Assembly (NCBI RefSeq): GCF_040548815.1
Contig: NZ_JBEPSM010000003.1
Span: forward strand, 1-64,000
Direction: 5' to 3'
Length of the DNA: 64,000 bases
DNA from: Kaistia defluvii
GTDB taxonomy: Bacteria; Pseudomonadota; Alphaproteobacteria; Rhizobiales; Kaistiaceae
Part shown: positions 18,400 through 27,906 of the stretch, in pieces
Position numbering within the stretch: position 1 is the first letter of the stretch
Layout: each line of letters starts with the position of its first letter
Program-made: the position numbers and the translations under genes
Notes under the pieces: generated by a model
What the model saw: the letters and a program-made list of their open reading frames with translations, nothing else
What the model was told of the DNA's origin: nothing
Database searches by the model: none

Positions 18400-19449
18400 C
18401 TAGGCTTCCCGCTGGGACTGCGGATCCGCGCTTCCGGGATCGGCGGATGGCTCGTGCAGCACGACGCAGTCACGCCCGGCCGCCTTGGCGCGGAAGAGCG
18501 CGAGATCGGCGGCATTGACGATCTCGTCCGGATCGACGCCGGGGATCATTGTCGCAACCCCGATGCTGACCGTCACCCGGCCTTCGCCATGCGGAATGGC
18601 GAGATCGCGCACGCCCTGCGAGATACGCTCGGCCACCACGCTCGCCCCGGCCAGCGTCACGTCCGTCAGCACGATGACGAATTCCTCGCCGCCATAGCGC
18701 GCCGCCAGGTCGGTCGAGCGGTTGGCGCCGGCCTGCAGCACCGACGATACCTGCTTCAGCACCTCGTCGCCGGCGAGATGGCCATAGGCGTCGTTGTAGC
18801 GCTTGAAATTGTCGACATCGATCATCAGCACCGAGATGGCGGCGCGGTTGCGCAGGCCGCGCTTCCATTCTGCGGCGAGATATTCGTCGAAATAGCGCCG
18901 GTTGCCGAGGCCGGTCAGCCCGTCGATCCGCGTCAGCCGCTCCAGCTCGAGATTGACGCGCATCAGCTGGCGCTGGCTCTCGCGCAGCGCGCGATAGGCC
19001 TCGTCGCGCTGGACGTGATCGAGATAGGCGCGGGTGTGATAGCGGATGCGGGCGATCAGCTCGACGCGGTCCGGCAGCTTGACGAGATAGTCGTTGGCGC
19101 CGGCCTGGAAGGCCTCGCTCTTGATGGCGGGATCGTCCTTGGTCGAGAGCACGATAACCGGCACCGAATGGGTCTGGGCGTTCTGCCGGTAATGGCGGAC
19201 CAGCTCCATGCCGTCGATGCCGGGCATCACCAGATCCTGCAGGATCACCGTCGGCTTGACCCGGTCGGCCACCCGCAGCGCCTCCATGGGATCGGTGCAG
19301 TAGTGGAAATCGATGTCCGACTGGCTGGCCAGCATGCGCCGGACCGCCTCGCAGATCATCACCTGATCATCGACCAGCAGCACCAGCGCCATGTAGTTGT
19401 CGGCGGGCGGCGGCGTCGATTGCGGAGCGGGGTCCTGTTCGCCCTTCAT
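18400..19449 (-). CDS. wspR: WspR-type diguanylate cyclase response regulator (REC-GGDEF)
   Basis: A 349-residue output of the Wsp pathway. An N-terminal receiver domain (about 20-138) has phospho-acceptor D72 (ILQDLVMPG). A GGDEF domain (about 175-330) carries active site GGEEF at 253-257. An RSTD I-site (244-247) sits exactly five residues before it, for product inhibition by cyclic di-GMP. The RSTDLAARYGGEEF stretch is very like Pseudomonas WspR. It overlaps the wspF stop by 4 bases and is last in the operon. Confidence 0.93.
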   Translation of the reverse strand: MKGEQDPAPQSTPPPADNYMALVLLVDDQVMICEAVRRMLASQSDIDFHYCTDPMEALRVADRVKPTVILQDLVMPGIDGMELVRHYRQNAQTHSVPVIVLSTKDDPAIKSEAFQAGANDYLVKLPDRVELIARIRYHTRAYLDHVQRDEAYRALRESQRQLMRVNLELERLTRIDGLTGLGNRRYFDEYLAAEWKRGLRNRAAISVLMIDVDNFKRYNDAYGHLAGDEVLKQVSSVLQAGANRSTDLAARYGGEEFVIVLTDVTLAGASVVAERISQGVRDLAIPHGEGRVTVSIGVATMIPGVDPDEIVNAADLALFRAKAAGRDCVVLHEPSADPGSADPQSQREA

Positions 19450-20483
19450 GGGGTCGCCTTTTCAGTATTGCTTCGCATGCACACGTCGACCAGACGCGGC
19501 GCGATCGAATCGAGGGGGAGGATTTCAACGGCGGCGCCCAGCGCGGCGGCCGCCTTGGGCATGCCGTAGACCGCGCTTGTCGCCTGATCCTGCGCCAGCG
19601 TCAAATGCCCACGGTCGCGCAGCTTCTTGAGGCCAATGGCTCCATCCCGCCCCATCCCAGTCAGCAGCACGCCAACCAGCGCATCCTGCCACCACCGTGC
19701 GGCGCTTTCAAAAAAAACATCCACGGAAGGTCGATAAAGCTGATCGCGCGGCTCGGCGCTATAACCGAGTTCACTGCGCGTCTTGAAAACCAGGTGGTCG
19801 CTGGTCGACGCGACGAGGACGGTTCCCGGCTGCGGCGGCTCGCCCTCGCGCGCGGCCCGTACTGGCAGTTTCGTTTGCTGGCCCAGCCAATCGGCGAGGC
19901 CGGCGACGAACTGCGCGTCGAGATGCTGCACGAGCACCAGCGCCGCCGGGAAATCCGCCGGCAACTTGCTGAGCACGGCGGCGACAGCGGCGGGGCCACC
20001 GGCCGAGGCGCCGATCGCGACCAGCGCCGGCGACGAACCCGCCCTGGGACGGACAGCAATCCGGGACGGGCGCGATGCGGTATGGTCCCGCATCAGCCGG
20101 CCGAGGGTGGCGATCTTGACCAGAAGCGGCGAGGCGCGAACCGAGCCATCCGTGCGGAGGCTGACGGAAGGAAGGTCGACGGCGTCGAGCGCGCCATGGC
20201 CCATCGCCTCATAGACGCCCGGCACGTTGTCGTCGACGCTCGCCGTCACCAGCAGGATCGGACAGGGCGTCGCCAGCATGATCTGCCGCGTCGCCTCGAT
20301 GCCGTCCATCACCGGCATGGTGAGATCCATCAGGATCAGATCCGGGAGGTCTAGCCGGCATTGCGCCACCGCCTCGGCGCCGTTCATGGCGACCCAGGCA
20401 AGCTGGTGTTCTCCGGTGCCGACGAGGATGCGCCGCAAGATCTCGACGGCGATCGGCAGGTCGTTGACGATGCCGATCCTCAT
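19446..20483 (-). CDS. wspF: WspF, CheB-type methylesterase response regulator
   Basis: A 345-residue CheB homologue that removes methyl groups from the WspA receptor and so resets the pathway. The receiver domain has D53 (LMDLTMPVMDG). The esterase domain has the catalytic triad S160 (GASAGGP), H187 (VQHLD) and D280 (GMGRDGA). In Pseudomonas, loss of wspF locks the system on and gives wrinkly colonies. It lies 22 bases after wspE and overlaps wspR. Confidence 0.93.
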   Translation of the reverse strand: MRIGIVNDLPIAVEILRRILVGTGEHQLAWVAMNGAEAVAQCRLDLPDLILMDLTMPVMDGIEATRQIMLATPCPILLVTASVDDNVPGVYEAMGHGALDAVDLPSVSLRTDGSVRASPLLVKIATLGRLMRDHTASRPSRIAVRPRAGSSPALVAIGASAGGPAAVAAVLSKLPADFPAALVLVQHLDAQFVAGLADWLGQQTKLPVRAAREGEPPQPGTVLVASTSDHLVFKTRSELGYSAEPRDQLYRPSVDVFFESAARWWQDALVGVLLTGMGRDGAIGLKKLRDRGHLTLAQDQATSAVYGMPKAAAALGAAVEILPLDSIAPRLVDVCMRSNTEKATP

Positions 20484-20505
20484 GGCCGTAACCCGCCGTC
20501 GGCGT

Positions 20506-22773
20506 TCATTCCGTCGCCTCTCCGATCAGGTCCCTGACCGCGTTGAGCAGCGTCTCGTCGTGGAAGCTGCCCTTGGTGAGATAATAGTCCGCGCCGGCAT
20601 CGAGACCCCGGACACGGTCCTCCTCGCGATCCTTGTAGGAAACGATCATGACGGGCAGGCTGCGCAGCCTGACATCCTTCTTGATCAGCGTCACCAATTC
20701 GATTCCGTCCATGCGCGGCATGTCGATATCGGTGACGACCAGATCGAAATTGTCGGAGCGGACGGCGTTCCAGCCATCCATGCCGTCAACGGCGACGTCG
20801 ACCTCATAGCCGTTATAGTCGAGCAGCTTGCGCTCCAACTCCCGCACGGTGAGCGAATCGTCGACGACGAGGATGCGCTTGCGGCGGCGGGCGTCGGTGC
20901 TGGCGCCGCGACGCTCCAGCGTGCGCAGGCCGCCGACCGCCGCCAGCTTTTCGGCCGAGCGCACGAGATCGGCGACATCGAGGATCAGCACCGGCGAGCC
21001 ATCCTCCATCAACGCCGCGGCGCTGATATCCTTGACCTTGGCAAGCCGCGGATCGAGCGGCCGGACGACCAGTTCGCGCTCGCCGAGAAAACGGTCAACG
21101 ATCATGCCGTACATCTCGCCGCGATCGCCGACCACCACCACGGGCAGGTCGCCCTCCTGCGGATGCGATTCGCCGCGCCCGAGCACTTCGTGTGTGGTCA
21201 GCAGACCGAGTTGCCGGTTGTCGAAACGGAAATGCGGCCGGCCCTCCAGCAGCTCGATCGCATCGCGCGCGAGCGCCAGGGTGCGGACGATGCCGGCCAG
21301 CGGAAAGGCGTAGGGTTCGCCGTCGACCTCGACCAGCAGCGTGCGCATCACCGAAAGGGTCAGCGGCAATTGCAGCTGGAACTGGGTGCCGCTGCCGAGT
21401 TGCGAGGCAACGCTGGCCAGGCCGCGCACCTGCTTCGCCATCGCCTGGACGGCATCCAGCCCGACGCCCCGGCCGGAGATATGACTGACATCCGCCTTCA
21501 TCGAGAAGCCGGGCAGGAATAGAAATTCGAGCAGTTCCGCCTCGCTGAGATCGGCCGCCGTCTCCGGCGTCGTCAGATTGCGGGCGAGAACCGCCGCACG
21601 GATCTGTTCCAGATCGATGCCGCGTCCATCGTCGGCGACGACGATCTGCAGCAGGCCGGCCTTGTGCCAGGCCTCGACGCGGACGACTGCCTCGGCGGGC
21701 TTGCCGGCGGCGAGACGCTCTTCCGGCATTTCGATGCCATGATCGACCGCATTGCGCAGCAGATGGCCGAGCGGGGCTTCCAGCTGTTCGAGAATATCGC
21801 GATCGATCGAGGTCGAGCCGCCGATGATCTCCAGCCGCGCCTGCTTGCCGAGGCTGCGCGCCAGATCCCGCACCGTGCGCGAGAAATGGCGTACGCCATC
21901 CTCGAACGGCCGCATCCGGCTCTCCAGCGTCTCGTCATAGAGCCGGTTGGCAAGATCGGTGGCGCGCCGGTCGATCGAATCCATCTCATCCAGCCGCGCG
22001 GCGAGAAAGGCGTGGCTCGCAAGAAGCCGCTGATGCGCCTCCTCGAAGGCTAGCTTCGTCCGCTCCTCGGAAGCGTTGTCCAGCGCGGCGCGCAGATCCT
22101 CGAAGGCGCGCGCGGCATCCGCCTGCAAGCGCTTCAGGCGAAGCAGGCTGTCGTTGAATGGGCGGAGCCGGCGCGCCTCCATCAGCGATTCGCCGGCAAG
22201 CCCGAGCAGGCGATTGAGGCTCTCGGCCGTCACCCGCACCATGCGATCGGCTCCCGCGGACCCTGAACCTGGCACCGGCTCGGCCGCAGCGGCGATGATA
22301 AGCGGACGCTCGATCGACGCCGGCTCGACCGGGTTGGGAGCGGGAGCGGCGGCAGGCGGCGCGGCCGGTTCGCTGGTCGCCGCCACCGCAGCCTCAAGCG
22401 TCCGCTGGAACTGGGCGACATCCGCCTTGACGCGCGGAGCCTCCGGATTTTCGGAAAGCGCGATCGCCACCAGCAGGTCGACACCCCTGAGCAGCGCATC
22501 GATATGGTCATGGCGAAGGGTGATCTTGCCGCGCTGCGCCGCCACGAGGCACTCTTCCATCGCATGCGCGACTTCGACGGCGGGCGTCAGGTCGATGATG
22601 CGAGCCGCGCCCTTCAGCGAATGGGCGGCGCGCATGCAGGCTTCGAGGTGATCGGCGGCGACCGGGTTCCGCTCCAGCGCCAGCAGGCCCGTCGTCAGCG
22701 CCTCGGATTGCGTCTCGAGTTCGGCCTTGAACAGGTCGAGCATGGAAAACTGGCTGAAATCCTCGCCGCTCAT
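20506..22773 (-). CDS. wspE: WspE, hybrid CheA-type histidine kinase/response regulator
   Basis: A 755-residue hybrid kinase. In order it has an Hpt domain with phospho-His51 (AAHSLKGAARII), a Pro/Ala linker (about 135-175), a dimerisation region, an HATPase domain (LLRNAVDHGIE, DDGRGID, GRGVGLDAVQAM), a CheW-like scaffold domain, and a C-terminal receiver with the VVTDIDMPRMDG phosphorylation site. The C-terminal receiver distinguishes WspE from plain CheA. It would phosphorylate WspR and WspF. It overlaps wspD by 4 bases. Confidence 0.94.
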   Translation of the reverse strand: MSGEDFSQFSMLDLFKAELETQSEALTTGLLALERNPVAADHLEACMRAAHSLKGAARIIDLTPAVEVAHAMEECLVAAQRGKITLRHDHIDALLRGVDLLVAIALSENPEAPRVKADVAQFQRTLEAAVAATSEPAAPPAAAPAPNPVEPASIERPLIIAAAAEPVPGSGSAGADRMVRVTAESLNRLLGLAGESLMEARRLRPFNDSLLRLKRLQADAARAFEDLRAALDNASEERTKLAFEEAHQRLLASHAFLAARLDEMDSIDRRATDLANRLYDETLESRMRPFEDGVRHFSRTVRDLARSLGKQARLEIIGGSTSIDRDILEQLEAPLGHLLRNAVDHGIEMPEERLAAGKPAEAVVRVEAWHKAGLLQIVVADDGRGIDLEQIRAAVLARNLTTPETAADLSEAELLEFLFLPGFSMKADVSHISGRGVGLDAVQAMAKQVRGLASVASQLGSGTQFQLQLPLTLSVMRTLLVEVDGEPYAFPLAGIVRTLALARDAIELLEGRPHFRFDNRQLGLLTTHEVLGRGESHPQEGDLPVVVVGDRGEMYGMIVDRFLGERELVVRPLDPRLAKVKDISAAALMEDGSPVLILDVADLVRSAEKLAAVGGLRTLERRGASTDARRRKRILVVDDSLTVRELERKLLDYNGYEVDVAVDGMDGWNAVRSDNFDLVVTDIDMPRMDGIELVTLIKKDVRLRSLPVMIVSYKDREEDRVRGLDAGADYYLTKGSFHDETLLNAVRDLIGEATE

Positions 22774-23414
22774 GCAATGTTCCGATCGATGGCGTCGAGA
22801 AGCCTGGCGTCGTCCAGCAGGCCGACCCTGCGTCCCTCCCAGGCCAGCATGGCGCTGGTGAAGGACGATCCCGCCTGCCCGACCGTGCCGGGCACCGGGG
22901 TCAGCGCGCCGCTTTCATAGCGATGAATGCCGTGCACCTCGTGCACGCTGAAGGCGATGCGGCCATTGGCGCGCCCGATCACCACCATGCGCTCGAAATG
23001 CAGGCTGCGGTCGCCGCGCTCCGTGGCGGCGTTCTTGTCGATGCCGAGCAGGGTCGCGAAGGAGATGCAGACCAGCAGCTCGCCACGCACATTGGCGATG
23101 CCGCGCACGATGCCGTTGCGACGGTGCGGCAGGGTATGGACCCGGCGCGGTTCCGCCACTTCCTTGAACACGGCGGTCGAAAGGGCCAGCCATTCCTCGC
23201 CGATCCGGAAGATCACGGCGGCGGCGCGCTCTTCCTCCACGCCCGTCTCGATCGGCTTCTCGCCGGCGAAGTGGCGGGCCCATTCGGCTCGGTATTCGGG
23301 CGGCAGCGGGCGATCGAGCAGGGTGCGCGCGATTTCCTCATAGGCCTTTCGGTCGCGCCGGCGCGGATGCGCAATCCCGGCCTCGTCCGCCTTCGGATCG
23401 GAAGCGTCCGACAT
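22770..23414 (-). CDS. wspD: WspD, CheW-type scaffold with N-terminal extension
   Basis: A 214-residue CheW-domain protein with a ~65-residue charged N-terminal extension rich in Arg and Glu. The CheW fold runs from about residue 67 to the end (HTLPHRRNGIVRGIANVRGE is the conserved core). It would link WspA to WspE. Having two different CheW proteins in one operon matches the Wsp layout. It abuts wspC and overlaps wspE. Confidence 0.9.
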   Translation of the reverse strand: MSDASDPKADEAGIAHPRRRDRKAYEEIARTLLDRPLPPEYRAEWARHFAGEKPIETGVEEERAAAVIFRIGEEWLALSTAVFKEVAEPRRVHTLPHRRNGIVRGIANVRGELLVCISFATLLGIDKNAATERGDRSLHFERMVVIGRANGRIAFSVHEVHGIHRYESGALTPVPGTVGQAGSSFTSAMLAWEGRRVGLLDDARLLDAIDRNIA

Positions 23415-24670
23415 CAGCTGCCGCTCCTGTTCGCCATCCGGTCAAGCCGGCTGTTCAACGCCCTGGCCCCGGCCCCATCGCCCTGCCGCTGCAGCAGCAG
23501 CGCCAGCTGCGCCAGCGCCTCGCGATGGTCGGGCGCCAGATAGATCGCCTTGCGATAGTTCTGGATCGCCTCGGCCGGATGGCCGTCGGCATCCTGCACC
23601 AGGCCCAGATGATAGAAGGCATCGGCGGAGGGGCCGAATTGCGCCAGATGCGCCAGCGCCGCCTCGCGCGCCTCGGCCAGCCGGCCGCCATTCGCGGCCC
23701 GCTCGATCGACGCCAGGCTGGCCGCCCGCGGATCCGGCGCGGGGCTTTCCTTCGGCTGCAAGGGCCGGCTCACCGCCGGCGGCTTTTTAGGCGGCGCCGG
23801 ACGCATCGGGGCGGCGGGTCGTGCGACCGGCTTGGCAGGCGGGGCTGCCGGGGTCACCGCGCGAGGCGGTTCAACCGGTTGGGTCTTCGGCGCGCGGACG
23901 AAGGCAAAGGCCATGGGCAGCCGCGCCGAGGCGAAGCCGCGCGCGATCGGCAGCGCCGATTCCGCCGGGCCCACCAGCAGCAAACCGCCCGGCGCCAGGA
24001 ATTGCTCCAGCCGGTCAAGCGCGCGGTCCTGCGTCGGACGATCGAAATAGATCAGCAGGTTGCGGCAGAAGACGATGTCGTAGCCTCCCAGTTCGGCCGC
24101 CTCGGGCGGATCGAGCAGATTGGCGAGCTTGAAATGGACGCGCCCGAGCACCGCCGCGTTCGGCCGATAGCCGCCCTCTTCGACCGGCTCGAAATAGCGA
24201 TCGCGAAAGGCGAGATCGGTGCCGCGAAACGAGTTGCGGCCATAGAGCGCGAGCTGCGCCTGTTCCAGATTGCGCGAGCTGATGTCGCGCGCCTCGATGG
24301 TGAAGTCGTCGGCGCCATAACCGGCGTCGAACATCGCCATGGCCATCGTATAGGCCTCCTCACCCGTCGAGCACGGCAGGCTTAGGAGCCGGATCGGGCG
24401 ACGCCGCGTGATGTGGGCGCGGGCATAGCCGGTCATGCCGGAAAAGGCGTCGCGATCGCGAAAAAACCAGGTCTCCGGCACGATGACGGCGTTGATCAGC
24501 TGCTGCAGCTCGCTGCGCGAGCGGGTGACCACGGACCAGTATTCATGCAGGTCGCCGATGCCGGTCGCGGTCATCCGCTCCTTGAGCGCATGCCGGATGA
24601 CCGAGAGGCCGACCGACTGGCTGTTGAGGCCGATCTCGTCTTTGAGCAGCTGTTCGATGGCGCCCAGCAT
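23414..24670 (-). CDS. wspC: WspC, CheR-type receptor methyltransferase with TPR tail
   Basis: A 418-residue SAM-dependent methyltransferase that methylates glutamates on WspA. The N-terminal CheR domain (about 1-265) includes RLLSLPCSTGEEAYT, the SAM-binding segment, and the conserved VFCRNLLIYFD. A proline-rich linker (about 268-315) leads to TPR repeats (about 330-405). The CheR-TPR layout is that of WspC. Its start and stop touch the neighbouring genes at single bases. Confidence 0.93.
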   Translation of the reverse strand: MLGAIEQLLKDEIGLNSQSVGLSVIRHALKERMTATGIGDLHEYWSVVTRSRSELQQLINAVIVPETWFFRDRDAFSGMTGYARAHITRRRPIRLLSLPCSTGEEAYTMAMAMFDAGYGADDFTIEARDISSRNLEQAQLALYGRNSFRGTDLAFRDRYFEPVEEGGYRPNAAVLGRVHFKLANLLDPPEAAELGGYDIVFCRNLLIYFDRPTQDRALDRLEQFLAPGGLLLVGPAESALPIARGFASARLPMAFAFVRAPKTQPVEPPRAVTPAAPPAKPVARPAAPMRPAPPKKPPAVSRPLQPKESPAPDPRAASLASIERAANGGRLAEAREAALAHLAQFGPSADAFYHLGLVQDADGHPAEAIQNYRKAIYLAPDHREALAQLALLLQRQGDGAGARALNSRLDRMANRSGS

Positions 24671-25134
24671 CAGGAATCCGCCTGAAGCTTGCGAAACAGG
24701 ATTTCGCGAAGCTGGGGCGGCAGCAGCGCCTCGGCCCGGACCAGCTGGATCAACCCCTCGGCGTCCGACGCGACGGGACCGAGATAAGGCGGCATGCCGG
24801 CATCGACGCCGGACGGCACGAAGTCGTTGGGATCACGCGACACCGTCTCGATCACCCGCTCGGCGATCAGGCCGAGCCGGCGAGTCTCCCCACCCTCGAC
24901 GGGATAGCGGATCAGGATCACGCGGGTACTGATCACCGCCGCCGAAGGCCGGCCCAGCGCCAGCAGGCTCAGATCGAGCAGCGGCACGCCCTGCCCGCGA
25001 TAGTTGATCGCGCCGACGACGCCATGCGGCGCCCCCGGCAGCAGCGTCGGCTCGAGGAAGGGCAGCACCTCCTCGACATGCTCGACATCGAGGACGTAAC
25101 GGTCCGCGCCGAGCCGGAACATCAGAAACAGCAT
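24670..25134 (-). CDS. wspB: WspB, CheW-type coupling protein
   Basis: A 154-residue single-domain CheW protein. The conserved segment GAPHGVVGAINYRGQGVPLLDL lies near residues 35-56. It couples the WspA receptor to the WspE kinase. It starts 26 bases after wspA and its stop touches wspC. Distinction from WspD rests on size and position in the operon. Confidence 0.9.
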   Translation of the reverse strand: MLFLMFRLGADRYVLDVEHVEEVLPFLEPTLLPGAPHGVVGAINYRGQGVPLLDLSLLALGRPSAAVISTRVILIRYPVEGGETRRLGLIAERVIETVSRDPNDFVPSGVDAGMPPYLGPVASDAEGLIQLVRAEALLPPQLREILFRKLQADS

Positions 25135-25160
25135 CGTGTCAGACCCCGCCGTTTCTGCCG

Positions 25161-26798
25161 TCAGGCGCGCAGCTTGAACCGTGTGATGCTGTTGCGCAGC
25201 CCGCTCGACACCTGATTGAGCTCGTCGATGGCGATCGACGACTGCTGCAGCGATTCGACCGTCTGCTGCGCCGCCTCGCTCAGTTGCGACAGCGCATCGC
25301 TGATCTGACCGGCGCCGGTCGCCTGCGCCTGCATGCCCTCATTGGCGATCTCGAAGCGTGGCACCAGGCCCTGCACCTGCTCGATGATATCCGACAGCTG
25401 GCCGCCGACCTGCTGCACTTCCGTCATGCCGCGGCGCACTTCCTCGGAGAACTTGTCCATGCCCATGACGCCGGCGGCGACGGCGGACTGGATGTCCTTG
25501 ACCATCTGCTCGATGTCATAGGTCGAGACGGCCGTCTGATCGGCCAGGCGGCGGATCTCGGTCGCCACCACCGCGAAGCCGCGACCGTACTGGCCGGCCT
25601 TTTCCGCCTCGATCGCCGCGTTGAGCGACAGCAGGTTGGTCTGATCGGCCACCTTGGTGATGGTGGTGACGACCTGGTTGATGTTGCCCGCCTTCTCGCT
25701 GAGGATTGCCAGCTTGGCGTTGATCGCGGCCGCCGCATCCATGACGTGGCGCATGGTCGCTTCCATCCGCTGCAGCCCGGCCTGGCCGCCATTGGCGAGC
25801 CCCGCCGTCTGCTCCGCCACCGTCGACACCTCGTTCATCGTGCGCACGAGCTCGTTCGACGTCGCGGAGATCTCCTTGGCGGTGGCGCCGATCTCCGTCG
25901 TCGTCGTGGCGATCTCGTTGGCGGTCGCCTGCTGCTGCTTCGAGGTGGCGGCGACTTCGGTGATCGAGGTGTTGACCTGGATGCCCGACTTCTGCACCTG
26001 GCCGATCAGGCTCGTCAGGTCGTCGATCATGGCGTTGAAGCCGTCGGCGAGCGTCGTGAATTCGTCGCGGCGGGTCAACGAGACGCGCTGGCTGAAGTCG
26101 CCGCGCCGCATGACCTCGACCGCCGCCACCAGCTTGCCGAGCGGGCCCATCACGGCGCGGAACAGCAGATAGGCAAACAGCAGCGACAGGGCGACGGCGA
26201 CGACGAAGCTGACGATCAGGATCAGCTTGCCGGTCTCGGCGCTGGCGCTGATCGCCTGCGTGGCCCGGTCGCTTTCGTCCTTGTTGTAATCGACCATCTT
26301 GCGCACGGCGTCCTGCACCGTGAAAATGGCCGGCTCGATATCGGTCTTGATCAGCGCGCGCTGCCGCACGAGCGCCTCCTCGGAAAGGCCGTCCCGCGTC
26401 ATGGCGACGAGATCGGCGCGTTTCGCGAAGACCGCCTCGGACAGGCGCTTCACATCGTCGAGATTGGCGCGGTCCTGGGGCGAATCGACGGACGCCTCAT
26501 AGGAGACCATGAAGCCGCGCAGCTTTTCCTCATTGGCGGAAATCTTCGTCACCGCCGCGTCCCGGCCCGCATCACTGTCGGACAGCGCCAGATCCTGGAC
26601 CAGCGCCTGCGCCTCGAACCATCCGGCGCGCATGCGCAGGCTGTAGAACAGGCCCGGCATGGTGTTGGTCTCGATGGTGGCTGCCTCGTTGGCGGTGCGG
26701 ACCAGCGAGAGGAAGGACAGCGCCGCCATGATCGACATCACGGCCAGGACGGCGGCGAAGCTCCCGAGGATGCGTTGGCGTATGGTCAGATTATTCAT
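25161..26798 (-). CDS. wspA: WspA, membrane methyl-accepting receptor
   Basis: A 545-residue MCP. TM1 is at about 11-33, a four-helix-bundle periplasmic domain spans about 34-190, TM2 is at about 191-213, and a HAMP domain follows to about 266. The cytoplasmic signalling coiled coil includes the conserved hairpin tip (DQTNLLSLNAAIEAEKAG). The start was placed at MNNLTIRQRI, a standard MCP N-terminus, rather than 34 codons upstream. In Pseudomonas, WspA senses surface contact. The operon promoter should lie in the 277 bases upstream, but no clear boxes were recognised there. Confidence 0.93.
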   Translation of the reverse strand: MNNLTIRQRILGSFAAVLAVMSIMAALSFLSLVRTANEAATIETNTMPGLFYSLRMRAGWFEAQALVQDLALSDSDAGRDAAVTKISANEEKLRGFMVSYEASVDSPQDRANLDDVKRLSEAVFAKRADLVAMTRDGLSEEALVRQRALIKTDIEPAIFTVQDAVRKMVDYNKDESDRATQAISASAETGKLILIVSFVVAVALSLLFAYLLFRAVMGPLGKLVAAVEVMRRGDFSQRVSLTRRDEFTTLADGFNAMIDDLTSLIGQVQKSGIQVNTSITEVAATSKQQQATANEIATTTTEIGATAKEISATSNELVRTMNEVSTVAEQTAGLANGGQAGLQRMEATMRHVMDAAAAINAKLAILSEKAGNINQVVTTITKVADQTNLLSLNAAIEAEKAGQYGRGFAVVATEIRRLADQTAVSTYDIEQMVKDIQSAVAAGVMGMDKFSEEVRRGMTEVQQVGGQLSDIIEQVQGLVPRFEIANEGMQAQATGAGQISDALSQLSEAAQQTVESLQQSSIAIDELNQVSSGLRNSITRFKLRA

Positions 26799-27075
26799 CG
26801 CGCTGGATTCCGTCCTGGAAGCACACATCAAGGGACGATGCGGTCTCGCCGGCTGCCGGCTGAAGATCGGAAGCGCAGGAGCAAGGTCGCACCACGCCAT
26901 CGGCCAGGGTGGACGCTAGCGCACAATCCTTTCTTGTCTCTTGCGGATTCGGCGGAAACAGCCTGCCGGGGTGCCATGGAGACGTCGCTCGACCGCATAA
27001 AGGGATCGAACCGCCGATCCGCTATGCCCCGACACGCGGAACCGCGCGAAAAGGCCCTGCGAGCGGCCGCCCGGC

Positions 27076-27744
27076 CTAGAGGCCCATCGCGCGGTGCATG
27101 GCGCGGGCGAGATGCGCGTCCATGGCGGCGGCGGCGCCATCCGCATCATGCGCCTCGAGCGCGGCCAGGACGGCCAGATGCTCCTGCATCGTCTGGATGA
27201 TCGCGAGCGAGGACAGCATGTACATGTTGTCGAGCCGGATGACGCCGATCTGCTCCATCATGTGCACATGGGCGGAAATCATCAGCGGGTTGCGCGTACT
27301 TTCGGACAGGGCGGTGTGAAACGCCTGGTCGACCTCGGTGGAGCGCTCGATCAGCGCCGACTCGACCGTGCCGCCATGCGCAAGATCGATGATCCGCTCA
27401 TGCCGGGCCCGCCAGTCGGCGAGTTCCCCCATCGTGACGCGCTCGGCGAAGCGGCGGACCGCCTCCCCCTCCAGCGCGCGCCGCATCTGGAAGCAGTCCT
27501 TCAGATGGCTCATGTCCGGCTTGACGATGCGAATGCCGGAGCGGGGCAGGACGGTGAGGAAGCCCTCCTTCTCCAGAAGCTGCATCGCCTCGCGCAGCGC
27601 GCCGGTCTGGACCTGCAGAAGCTCCGCCAGCTCGCCCTGCGAGACCGTCGCGCCGATCGGGATCTGGCGCGAGAACAGCGCCTCCTTGAAGCGCTGATAC
27701 GCGATCTGACTCAATTTGGTGGGAGCTTCCGCCGCCTGCGCCAT
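27076..27744 (-). CDS. GntR-family regulator, FCD subfamily
   Basis: A 222-residue repressor with an N-terminal winged helix (SQGELAELLQVQTGALREAM, then LLEKEGFLTVLPRSGIRIV) and an all-helical FCD effector domain. The ATG at MAQAAEA is preceded by AGGAGG at good spacing; a start 10 codons upstream lacks one. It is divergent from the sugar transporter operon, and palindromes lie between. FCD regulators commonly sense sugar acids, which agrees with the enolase-superfamily gene in the operon. Confidence 0.92.
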   Translation of the reverse strand: MAQAAEAPTKLSQIAYQRFKEALFSRQIPIGATVSQGELAELLQVQTGALREAMQLLEKEGFLTVLPRSGIRIVKPDMSHLKDCFQMRRALEGEAVRRFAERVTMGELADWRARHERIIDLAHGGTVESALIERSTEVDQAFHTALSESTRNPLMISAHVHMMEQIGVIRLDNMYMLSSLAIIQTMQEHLAVLAALEAHDADGAAAAMDAHLARAMHRAMGL

Positions 27745-27783
27745 AACTCGAAATCCTCCTGCGACGACATCCATAGCACGTTC

Positions 27784-27808
27784 TTCATATATGAAACAGG
27801 CACCCTGT
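27784..27808. promoter_or_regulatory. Adjacent palindromes, GntR operator candidates
   Basis: TTCATATATGAA (27784-27795) is a perfect 12-bp palindrome. It is followed at once by ACAGG-CAC-CCTGT (27796-27808), a second perfect inverted repeat. Both lie between the divergent gntR and ABC genes. A possible -35/-10 (TTGCTA, AATAAT, spacing 16) for the ABC operon begins where the second palindrome ends. Binding by the adjacent GntR protein is inferred. Confidence 0.5.
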
Positions 27809-27906
27809 TGCTATCAGAGTGGCTATGTGAATAATCAGTTCTGGATTTTGGTTGCGGGAGAGGCGGCCAATCTCACCGATATGACGTGCCGATCTGGGAG
27901 GAACCA

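Noticed and set aside
16870..19569. 899-codon open frame on the plus strand
   Set aside because: It lies antisense to the GMC oxidoreductase and wspR, lacks family motifs and is rich in Arg/His/Asp/Gly as expected for a shadow of GC-rich codon use.
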